Origin: Molossus alvarezi | Lineage: Eukaryota > Chordata > Mammalia > Chiroptera > Molossidae | Direction: 5' to 3' | Assembly (NCBI GenBank): GCA_037176705.1 | Contig: CM073885.1 | Span: forward strand, 221,290,290-221,354,289 | DNA: 64,000 nt | Made by a program: the position numbers and the translations under genes | The notes under the pieces: model-generated | Databases searched by the model: none | The model's input: only the letters and a program-made list of their open reading frames with translations | What the model was told of the DNA's origin: nothing | Shown: positions 35,201 through 46,500 of the stretch, piece by piece | Position numbering within the stretch: the stretch's first letter is position 1 | How the letters are laid out: each line of letters opens with the position of its first letter

Positions 35201-35791
35201 AGAGAGAAAGAGAGAAAGAAACATCATTGTGAGAGAGAAACTTTAATTGGTTGCCTCCTGCATGTGCCTTGACTGGGGATCGAACTAGCAACCTAGGTAT
35301 GTGGCCTCACTGGGAATGGAACTACCCAGCTAGGTCTTTGTCCATTTTTTTTTTTGTTTGTTTATTTTGTTAATCTTCACCTGAGGACATTTTTTCCATT
35401 GATTTGTAGAGCGTGGAAGGGAGGAAGGGAGGGAGAGAGAGAGAGAAACATTGATGTGAGAGAGAGACATTGATTGGTTGCCTCCCATACAACTCCGACG
35501 AGGGCTGGGGATTGAACTGGCAACCCAGATATGTGCCCTTGATCGAAAATCAAACCCAAGACCTTTTTCTCCAAGGACTGATGCTCTAACCTCTGAGCCA
35601 AACTAACCAGGGCCCAATCTTTAATTGGATTATTTCTCTTCCTGGTATTGAGTTACATATTTTGGAAATTAGCCCCTTATCTGATGTACCATTGGCAAAT
35701 ATGTTCTCCCATACAGGAGATTCCCTTTCCATTTTTTTTTTATCCTCACCTGAGGACATTTTTCCATTTTTTGTTCAGATAGAGTGGGGGG

Positions 35792-35822
<31 letters not shown>

Positions 35823-38800
35823 AAGAGAAACATCGACGTGAAAGGGACACATCGAGTGGTTGCCACCCGCATGACCCAACCAGATCTGGGGACAAACTGC
35901 AACCGAGGTATGTGCCCTTAGTGGGAACCGAACCTGGGTCTCTCTGGACCATAGGGTGACGCTCTAACCGCTGAGCCAAACTGGCTAGGGCCCCTTTCCA
36001 TTCTTTTGATGGTTTCTGTTGCTGTGTAGAAAGCTTTATAGTTTGATGTAGTCCTGTTTGTTTAACTTTTCCTTTGTTTTCCTAGCCTTAGGAGATATAT
36101 ATGCAAAAATACTACAATATGAGATACCTAAGATTTTACTGCCTATCTTTTCTTCTAGGCTCTTTATGGTTTTGTGACTTAGATTTAAGTCTTATATCCA
36201 TTTTGAGTTTATTCTTTTATTTAAAAAAAAAATTTGTATTTATTGTTGAAAGTATTACAGAGGCCCTCCTTTTTCCCCATTGATCCCCTCCACCTTGCTC
36301 CTGCCTCCACCCCAGGCTTTCATCTCACTATTGTCTGTGTCCATGAGTTAAGCATATATGCATTTTCTCTCTCTCTCTCTCTCTCTTTTTCTTTATGTTT
36401 ATTCATTTGTTTTAGTTACAGATGTTTCTCCTTTTTTCCCCATTGACACCCTCCTCCCCATTACCCCCTCACCCCATCCCCAGCTTTGTTGTCAATGTCC
36501 ATTGGTCATGCATACATGTATATAAGTTTGGTGGTTCATCTCTTCCCCTCTCAACTCCCCCTCCTCTGAGGTTTGTCAGTCTGTACCCCAACTCTATGTT
36601 TCTGGGTCAGTTTTGCTCATCAGTTTGTTTAGTTCATCATATTCCACAAGTAAGTGAGATCATGTGGTATTTGTCTTTCTCTGCTTAGCTTGTTTTGCTT
36701 AGCAAAATACTCTCCAGGTCCCTCTATGTTATCTCAAAGGATAAGAGATCTTTCTCTCTTACAGCTGCATAGTATTCCATTATGTACATGTACCACAGCT
36801 TTTTTATCCACTCATTTACTGATGGACACTTGGGTTGTTTCCAGATCTTAGCTAATGTAAATAGTGCTACTATAAACATAGGGGTACATATATTTTTTTC
36901 TGATTGGTGTTTCAGGTTTCTTAGGGTATATTCCTAGAAGTGGGATCACTGGATCAAATGACAGTTCAATTTTTAACTTTTTGAGGTAACACCATAGTGT
37001 TTTCCATAGTGGCTGCACCAGTCTACATTCCCACAAGCAGTGTACTAGAGTCCCCTTTTCTCCACACCCTCTCTAACACTTGTTTGATGATTTGTTGATG
37101 GCGACCTTTCTGACAGGTGTGAGGTGATAACCTCATAGTTGTTTTAATTTGCATCTTTTGGATGATTAGTGATGTTGAGCATATTTTCATATGTTTCTTG
37201 GCCATTTGTATCTCCTGTTTGGAGAGCGTCTATTTAGGTCCTCTGCCCATTTTTTAATTGGGTTCTCTGTCTTTCTTTTGTTGAGTTGTATGAGCACTGT
37301 GTATATTTTGGAAATTAACCCTAAGGGTTAATCTGATGCATCATTGGCAATTATGTTTTCCCATATAGTGGATTCCCTTTCCGTTTTCATGGTTGCTTCT
37401 TTTGCTGTGCAGAATCTTTTTAGTTTGATGTAGTCCCATGTGTTCATTTTTTTCCTTTGTTTCTCTTGCCTTAGGTGTTGTCAGTGAAAATTCTGCTGCA
37501 TATCATGTCTGAAATTTTGTAGCCTGCATTTTCTTCTAGAATTTTTATGGATTCACGAGTTACATTTAAGTCTTATATCCATTTTGAGTTTATTCTTGTG
37601 GATGGTTTAAGTTGGTGGTCTAGCTTCATTTTTTTGCAAGTAGCTGTCCAGTTTTCCCAACATCATTTATTGAAGAGACTGTCTTGACTACACTGTATGC
37701 TCCTGCCACCTTTGTCAAATATTAATTGAGCATATTGTCTTGGATTAATTTGTGGGTTCTCTGTTCTGTTCCATTGATCTATGTGCCTGTTCTTGTGCCA
37801 GTACCAGGCTGTTTTGATTATAGTAGCTTTGTAGTATAACCTGATATCTGGTAATATGATCCCTCTTACTTTCTTCTTTTTCAAGATTGCTGTGGGTCTT
37901 CTTTGGTTCCATATAAACTTTTGGAGTGTTTGTTCTAGTTCTGTGAAATATGTCATTGGTATTTTGATGGGGATTGCATTGAATCTATATATTGCTTTGG
38001 ATAATATGGACATTTTAATGATGTTAATTCTTCCAATCCATGAACAAGGTATGTGCTTCCACTTTTTTATATCTTCCTCTAATTTTTTTTTTTTTTTTTT
38101 ATGACCTGTAGTTTTCTTTGAAGAGGTACTTTACTTCTTTGGTTAAGTTTATTCCTAGGTATCTGAATTTTTTTGCTGCGATGGTAAATTGGATGTTTAT
38201 TTAGTTTCTCTTTCTGAGTTTATCATTGGTGTATAAGAATGCCATCAATTTCTTGACATTAATTTTGTATCCTGCTACTTTGCCAAATTCATTTATTAAG
38301 TCTAGTAGATTTTTGATGGAGTCTTTGGAGTTTTCTGTGTACAATATTATGTCATCTGCAAATAATGACAGTTTCATATCCTTCTTTCCAATTTGGATCC
38401 CCTTTATTTTTCCTTTATGTCTAATTGCTGTGACTAAGGCTTCCAGTACTATGTTAAATAAGAGTGGCAAAAGTGGGCATCCCTGTCTTGTTCCCATTCT
38501 TAAGGGAATGCTTTTAGTTTTTGCCCATTGAGTATGTTGTTGGCTGCAGGTTTTTCATATATAGCCTTTATTTTGTTGAGATATGATCTCTTTATTCCCA
38601 CATTGCTGATCGGTTTTATCAGAAATGGTTGCTTGATTTTGTCTAATGCTTTTTCAGCATCTATTGATGTGATCATATGGTTTTTATCTTTCATTTTGAT
38701 TATGTGGTGTATCACATTTATTGATTTGTGAATATTGTACCATCCTTGCATGTCTGGGATGAATCCTACTTGGTCATGATGAATAATTTTTTTGATGTAT

Positions 38801-40459
38801 TGCTGGATCCGATTTGCTAATATTTTGTTAAGGATTTTGGCATCTGTGTTCATCAGGGATATTGGCCTATAGTTTTCTTTCTTTGTAGTGTCTTTATCCG
38901 GTTTTGGAATTAGGATTATGCTGGCCTCATAAAATGAGTTTGGAAGTGTCTCATCTTGGGTTTTTTGGAATAGTTCAAGGAGAATGGGTATTAGATCTTC
39001 TTTGACTGTTCGGTAAAACTTCCCTGTGAAGCCATCTGGGCCTGGGCTTTTGTTTTCCTGGGAGTTTCTTAATTACATCTTCAATTTCCTTTGTTGTTAT
39101 TGGTCTGTTCAAGTTTTCTATCTCTTCCTGGTTCAGTTTTGGGAGGCTGTGTGTTTCTAGAAATTGGTTCATTTCTCCTAGACTGTCCAATTGGTTGGCG
39201 TATAATTTTTCATAGTATGTTTCGATGATCCTTTGTATTTCTGTGGTGTCAGTTGTTACTTTTCTCTTTCGTTTCTGATTTTATTTGGTTTCTCTCTTTT
39301 TGTTTCTTGGTGAGTCTGGCTAAAGGTCCATCGATCTTGTTTATCTTTTCAAAGAACCAGCTTTTTGTTTCATTGATCTTATGAACTGTTTTTTTTTAGT
39401 CTCTATTTTGTTTATTTCTGCTCTGACCTCTACTATTTCCTTCCTCCTACTAGCTCTGGGTTTTTCTTTTTGTTTACTTTCTAGTTCTTTAAGTTGTAGG
39501 GTTAGAAAGTCAACTAGGAATTTTTCTTGTTTCTTGAGGTAGGCCTGTAGTGCTATGAACTTCCCTTTCAAGACTGCTTTCACTGTGTCCCATAGATTTT
39601 GTGTTGTGTGTTCATTTTCATTGGTTTCCAGGAATTTTTAAATTTCTTCTTTGATCTCGTTGGTAACCCATTCATTGTTTATAACATCCTATTTAGCCTT
39701 TAAGTGTTTGAATGTTTTTGTGTGTTTTTATTGTAATTGAGTTCTAGTTTCATGCCACTGTGATCTGAGAAGATGCTTGATATGATTTCAATCTTCTTGA
39801 ATTTGTAGAGACTTGCTTTGTGTCCTAACATGTGGTCTGTCTTTGAGAATGACCCATGTGCACTTGAGAAGAATGTATATTCTGCAGCTTTGGGGTGAAC
39901 TGTTCTGTAAATACCAATTAAGTCAATTGATCTAGTTTGTCTTGTATGGACTCTATGTCCTTGTTAATTTTTTGTCTAGGAGATCTATCCAGTGGTGTCA
40001 GTGATGTGTTAAAGTCACCCACTATGGTTGTATTGTTATTGATCTCTCCCTTGAAGTCTCCAGAAGATTTTTAATATATTTGGGTGCTCCCATATTTGGT
40101 GCATATATGTTTACCAGGGTTATATTTTCTTGTTGGATTGATCCTTTTAATATTATGTAGTGACCTTCTCTTTCTTTTATTATGGCCCTTGTTTTGAAGT
40201 CTGTCTTGTCAGATATGAGTATTGCTGCACCAGCTTTTTTTCCCTTTCCATTTGCTTGGAAAATTTTTTCCATCCATTCACTTTCATCCTGTGTAAGTCT
40301 TTTGTTGTGAGGTGGGTCTCTTGTAGACAGCATATATATGGGTCGTGTTTTCTTATCCAATCAGCTACCCTATGTCTTTTGATTGGAGCATTTAACCCAT
40401 TTACATTTAAGGTAATTATTAATAGATAGTTATTAGTTGCCATTTTAATTTTATGCCTG

Positions 40460-40501
<42 letters not shown>

Positions 40502-43500
40502 GTTTCTTCTTCTTACAACAGTCCCTTCAGCATTTCTTGCAGTGATGGTTTGTGGTGGTAAATTTCTTTAGCTTTTTTTTTTTTTTAATCTGTGAAGCTC
40601 TTTATTTCTCCTTCAATTTTGAATGATAGCCTTGCAAGATAGAGTAGTCTTGGATTCAGACCCTTGCCTTGCATTACTTTGTACACTTCATGCCACTCCC
40701 TTCTGGCCTGCAGCATTTCTCTTGAGAAATCAGAAAAGAGCTCCCTTGTAGGTAACTTTCTGTTTCTCTCTTGCTTCTTTTAAGATTCTTTCTTTGTCTT
40801 TAATGTTTGCCATTTTTATTATGATGTGTCTAGCTGTGGGTCTTCTGGGGTTCATCTTGCTTGGGACTCTCTGTGTTTCCTGGACTTGTGTGACTTCTTC
40901 CTTCGCCAGTTTAGGGAAGTTTTCTGTCATTATTTCTTCCAACAGGTTCTTTATTCCTTTCTCTGATTTTTCTTCTTCCTGTATCCCTATAATGTGAATG
41001 TTGATACGTTTTATATTGTCCCACAGCTCCCTTAACTCTCCTGCTTTAAAAAATTTTTTTCTATTTGCTGCTCTGTTTGGGTGTTTTTCTATACCTTGTC
41101 TTCTAAGTCGCTGATTCGATCTTCAGCTTCTTCTAATCTACTATTGAACCCTTCTAAGGTATTTTTCATAACAGCTATGTCATTTATTTTCTCTTGATTT
41201 TTATGCATAGCTTCTACCTCTTTATGCGTAGCTTCTACCTCTTTTTTAAGCTGAAGTAGTTCCCAGTGAGCTCTTCATAATTCTTATTAAGTTGCTTGTA
41301 GTTCTCACCAAACTGTTTGAGCACCCTTATAATCATTGCTTTGAATTCTTTATCTGACAAGTTGCTGTCTTCTATTTTCTGTAGTTCCTTTTCTGGTGAT
41401 TCCTCTTTTTTTTTCCTTTGGGTGTTGTTTCTTTGTCTCCCCATTTTAGCTGTCTGGTAGCTCTAGACTTGGTGAGGGATGTTTGGATGTATAGGCAGCT
41501 CACTGTATATCAAATAAGGCTACTGTTTCTCCTAGACTGTTCTGTTGCATGTCACCTCTTGCCTGCTGTAGATCCTGGAGGATTGACTACTGGGGGCAGG
41601 TATTGGTGTGTCCTGATAGTTGCTGCTGCTGGATCACGTGGGACCCTCTGGAGCTGTGTTCTCAGCTGGTCGCTGGTGCCCCCTGTAGCTGTATAGCTCA
41701 GGCCTTGCTGGAGCTGCACTCCCTGCCCGCACCGTGGGCAGCTTTGTCTCACAGGCCTCACTGGAGCCCTGGGTACCCGCTGATCTTGTGGGTAGCTGGG
41801 TTGTACAGGCCTCTCTGGTGCCCCGGCTCCCCACCGCTCTTGTGGGCAGCTGTGTTGCCCAGGCCTCTAATGGAACCCCAGGTCCTGCTGCTGGTTGTTG
41901 GGAAGTGCTGCTGCCCAGTGGGGCTCAGCTCCTGCTCAGCCTTTTCTGTAGTTTTTGGGGATGGGTCTCAGCTGCTGATCTGTGCTTCTGTTTCCTGGGG
42001 ATGGATGTCTGCTCCCCAGCCTCTGTTGCTGGGGGTATATCTTGACTCTGATTGGGCTGCTACCGTGGGGGCTGGTGCTGGTCTCCCAGCCATTTGCGGT
42101 TTCTGCAGCAGGCACTTTGATAGCTCCGTTACTGGTCTGTGTTGACGCAGGGTGTCCACTGGTCTGATGGTGCCAGGTGCACTGGTGGGCTCAGGTTGCT
42201 GGGCCCTAGCTACTCCCACTGCCTCCTCCCAGGGAAGACCCGGGAACTTCTAAAATGGTGGGACCTCCCCACGGCGCAGGGAAAAGCGCCCTGAAGAGCC
42301 ACTTACCATGGTAGCCTGCTGCTCCGTCCACAGCACAGGAACCTTCTGCTCTGCTTCTCTGTACTGCACGAGTTTGGTTGTTCACTCACACTCTCTCACA
42401 CACTAGTGTGCTCTCTCACACACTTACCCTCCCTCTGGTCCTGTTCTCTGCCAACATTCTGCCTTGAGTTTATTCTTGTGTATGGTGTAAGTTGATGGTT
42501 TAGTTGCCTTTTTTTTTTGCACATACCTATACATTTCTCCAATACCATTTATTGAAGAGATTGTTTTTACTCCATTGTATGTTCTTATCTCCTTTGTGAA
42601 ATATTAATTTACTGTAAAGGTGTGGTTGATTTCTGGGCTCTCTGTTTTGTTCCATTGATCCAAATCCCCATTCTTGTGCCAGTAACAGGCTGTTTTGATT
42701 ACAGTGACTTTGTAATATAGTTTGATATCTGGTATCATGCTCCCTCCAACTTTGTTGTTCTTTCTCAGGATTGCCGAGGCTATTTGGGGTCTTTTTTGAT
42801 TCCATATACATTTGTGGAATAGCTATTCTTGATCTTTGAAATATGCCATTGGTATTTTAATAGAATTGTATTGAATCTATAGATTGCTTTGGGAAGTATG
42901 GGCATTTTAATGATGTTAATTCTTTCAATTCGTGAACATAGTATATGCTTTTACTTGTTTGTATCTTCCTGTATTTCTTTCTTCAGTGTCCTATAGTTTC
43001 CTGAGTACAGGTATTTTACCTCCCTGGTTAAGTTTATTCCTAAGTACTTTATTTTTAATTTTGTTATAATGATGAATGGGTATTGTTGGTGTATAAAAAG
43101 TGCCATCATTTCTGGATATTAATTTTGAATCCTGCTACTTTGCCAAACTCATTTATTAAATCCAGTAGTTTTTTGGTAGAGTCTAGGTTTTTCCGTGTAC
43201 AATATCATGTCGTCTGCAAATAATGACAGTTTTACTTTCTCCTTTCCAATTTTGATGCCTTTTTTTTTCTTCTTGTGTCACCGCAGTGGCTTCCAGTACT
43301 GTGTTGAATAAGAGTGGGGAAAGTGGACATCCCTGTCTTATTCCTCATCTTAAGGGAAATGCTTTTAGTTTTTTGCCCATTGAGTATGATGTTGACAGTA
43401 AGTTTGTCATATGTGGCCTTTATTATGTTGAGGTATGATCTATTCTCACTTTGCTGAGAGATTTTATCATAAATGAGTACTGGATTTTATTGAATGTTTT

Positions 43501-46500
43501 TTCTGCATCTGTTGATATGATCATGTGATTTTTTTTCTCCTTCATTTTGTTATGTGATGTGTCACATTTACTGGTTTGCAAATATTGTACCATCCTTGGT
43601 TCCCCAGAATAAATTGCATTTGGCCATGGTGTGTGGTCTTTTTAATGTATTGTGGATCCGAGTTGCTAATATATTGTTGAAGATTTTAGCATCTATGTTC
43701 ATTAGGGATATTGACCTGTAATTTTCTTTTTTTGTAGTGTCTTTATCTGGTTTTGCAATTAGGATAATGCTGGCCTTGTAAGTCTTCTGTCCTCTTGAAT
43801 TTTTTTGAAATAGTTTGAGGAGGACAGGTGTTAGTTTTCCTTTGAATATTTGGTAAAACTCCCCTGTGAAACCATCTGGTCTAGGAATTTTATTTGCTAG
43901 GAGTTATTATTTTTATTGCATCATTTTTATTAGTTGTTGTCAGCCTATTCAGGTTTTCTGATTCTTTCTGATTGAGTTTTGGAATATTGTATGTTTGTAG
44001 GAATTTGTCCATTTTGCCCAGATTGTCCAGTTTGTTGGCAATAGCTAGTTATTTCTAGTATTTCCATATAATCCTTTGTATTTCTGTGGTGTCAATTGTT
44101 ATTTTGCCTCTCTCTTTTCTGATTTTATTTATTTGGGTCCTCTATTTGCTTCTTGATGAGTCTGGCTAAAGGTTCATCAGTCTTGTTTATCTTTTCAAAG
44201 ATAGTTGTCCTGTGGGATCCAGTGGTGCAGTCTCCTTCATCTCCCGATGGAAGAATGCTGCCACACATTCTTTTAGCAAAATGGGATGGTCCAGGTTCTT
44301 TCCAGAAAATGTTGTGAATTGAAGTGCTTTCTATTGAATAATTAACTAGATGAAGATAACATATTTCTTTTTGTTCTTAGAAGTATACTGCTCATTCATT
44401 TTCTTGAGTGAGACCATTCACCTATGATATCATCATCTGAAAACTGTAATCTGATTTATTGCATATATAATCATTTTCACCATCATCATTAGAGTCTAAA
44501 CAGTGGTTTTCAACCAGGGATGATTTTGCCTCTGGGCATATTTTGCAGTGTCTGGGGACATTTTTGGTTGTTAGAACTGGGTTTGGAGGGGAGGTAGTCT
44601 GCTGCTGGCATCTACTGGTTATAGGGCAGAGATGCTACTAAACATCCTATAATGCACAAGATAGTTCCCCACCAAAGGGAATTATCTGGCCCAAAATGTC
44701 AGTATGCCTATGTGGCGAAACCCCTGTCTAGAATACTGTTGTTTGACTCTGTAGTAAAAACAAATCTAATCTTTTGGCTTTCATGTGTTTTTTGTAGGAT
44801 TGGTCCAAAGGAAGATTTTTTCCACTGTTTGAAATGTAACTTATGCCTAGCTATGAATCTTCAAGGAAAGCACAAGGTATCAGTTTGCATAATTAAAAAG
44901 TATTAACAATGTTTTTACAAACCAGTTTAAAACCTAATATGTTTGGAAGCATGCTAATTTTCAGTGTTATCAAGTACAACTACTATGCTTTTTATTTTTA
45001 AGCAGTGTTAAGGAGCAGATGTTCTAAAATATATGCTTAAGAATAACTGATCTATTCCTTTTCTTTATAGTATGTAAGAGTACTTATATCAATTATTAGT
45101 ATATTGTTGACTATTTCTAAATGGGTTAATGAATCTTTATCATTGGTATTAGTTTAAAAAATATCCTTTAAAATGCATAGTATAGCCTGGCCGGTATGGC
45201 TCAGTGGTTGAGCATTGACCCACGCACCAAGAGTTTGCTGGTTCAATTCCCAGTCAGGGCACATGCCCAGGTTGTGGGCCAAATCCTCAGTGGGGGGGGG
45301 GGGGGGGCATGCAGGAGGTAGCTAATTGATGCTCTCTCTCATTGATGTTTTTATCTCTCTCTCTTTCCCCCTTCCTCTCTCTTTAAAATTAATAAAGAAA
45401 AAAAAAATTAAATAAGATGCATAGTATAGGAAAAATATACTGTTAGCATACTGCATTCCAAGAAAATTCAGATAATAATTTTATATTTTCTTTAATAATT
45501 AGACAAATATTTTTAATCTGGGTGTAGCAATTATATCATGATCCCAGGGCCTTTAAAATTATTTCTCATTATTTAGGGAAAAAAGTAAACTATCATTCAT
45601 AGTACTGGTTCTATCTAACATAAGAATTTAGAGAATGGAGAGACTAGTGAGGGTTTTTAAAAATAGATACTAGATAATAACTGCCTTATAATAGTAAAAT
45701 GGTAAGGGAAATTGAAGTAATGCACATATGGGATATAGTGACAAGACATAACGGAGAAAGAATGGAGCTGAGTAAAGATGATCCTCAGGGTTTTTAGCTC
45801 TGGCTTATGGTACTTGTTTAATAGATTGTGAATTTGTTTGAGTTAAAAGGATTGAGTTTTGTTGTATAGACTTGAGTTTGGGGTGACAGGAAGATATGCT
45901 ATGTTGTCTTTAAAAAATGTATATATTTTCTCTTAAGATATTTTTGTTTTACTTCTCAGTTATCTTTAATTGTCTGTGTTGGTAAATGGTCCTACCATCT
46001 ACTGTAGTGCTTACTTAAAAATCCCAGGCATCATCCATGGCTTGGCGCTTTCCTTTACTTCCCCACATCTAATCAGACACTGTCTTGTCAAGTTAAGAAC
46101 CCAGACCCTAGAGGTATCCTGTTGGAGCTCAAATGTAGTTTTGTTTCTCCATCTCTTACAAGCATGTAATTTTGGAAGTTATTTAGCTTCTCTAGGCCTC
46201 AAGTACCTCATCTATAAAATAGGGTAAAAGTTATACATGTTTCATTTAGAGTTGTGAGAATTAATTAGGCTAGTACAGGTAGTGAACTTAGCATATGTTA
46301 TGTAGTAAAATCTTGATAATATGAACTGTTATTATTATAAATATTATTAAGTGGTTTAGTTTTGGAGTAAAATACATATAAAATAGGTTCCAAACATCAT
46401 TACCTCTGCAATTTTGGCAAGACTTGAGTCACTGAGTTTTCTTATCTGTACAATGAATATGATTTGAATAATTACTATGTATTGAGCAATTTTATTGTTT

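Larger units (their letters stand above)
34345..36202 (-). mobile_element. Older L1, 3' part (3' UTR and end of ORF2), minus orientation
   Basis: The antisense of L1 3' UTR ('TATTATTACAGATATCACTT') is followed by the C-terminal part of ORF2. The minus frame 34658-34933 reads '[20 protein letters not shown]' near its end, typical of L1 ORF2. SINEs at 35118-35334, 35362-35613 and 35734-35991 interrupt it. It is cut at 36202 by the young L1 and resumes at 42478. Confidence 0.9.
36217..42463 (-). mobile_element. Near-full-length young LINE-1 (6.25 kb), minus orientation, nested in an older L1
   Basis: In sense order (minus strand) it has a G+C-rich 5' UTR with tandem units (42463-41448), ORF1 (about 41444-40535), ORF2 (40443 to about 36560) and a 3' UTR with two successive 3' ends. 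The flanks are a perfect 14-bp duplication. The older L1 continues on both sides without loss. Both ORFs are broken by frameshifts and stops, so it is not active as it stands. The element carries no SINE insertion, unlike its older host, which supports its youth. Confidence 0.96.
26715..44797 (+). other. RCHY1: RCHY1 intron 3 (18 kb), mostly antisense LINE-1
   Basis: From about 27.7 to 44.2 kb almost all sequence is L1 in the orientation opposite to the gene, layered and pierced by Ves-type SINEs. Only 26715-27235, 33720-34340 and 44216-44797 fall outside it. The donor is GTACTG and the acceptor is TTTTTTGTAG. Confidence 0.9.

Noticed and set aside
38201..38497. Reverse-transcriptase frame as a host or viral gene
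   Set aside because: The order of neighbouring parts, the target duplication and the FADD-type motif place it in the ORF2 of a broken LINE-1.
41549..42145. A 198-codon open frame on the plus strand with C, L, P and W richness
   Set aside because: It is antisense to the 5' UTR of the young L1 and its repeated words follow the 54-bp tandem units. There is no domain, and the G+C-rich composition explains the lack of stops.
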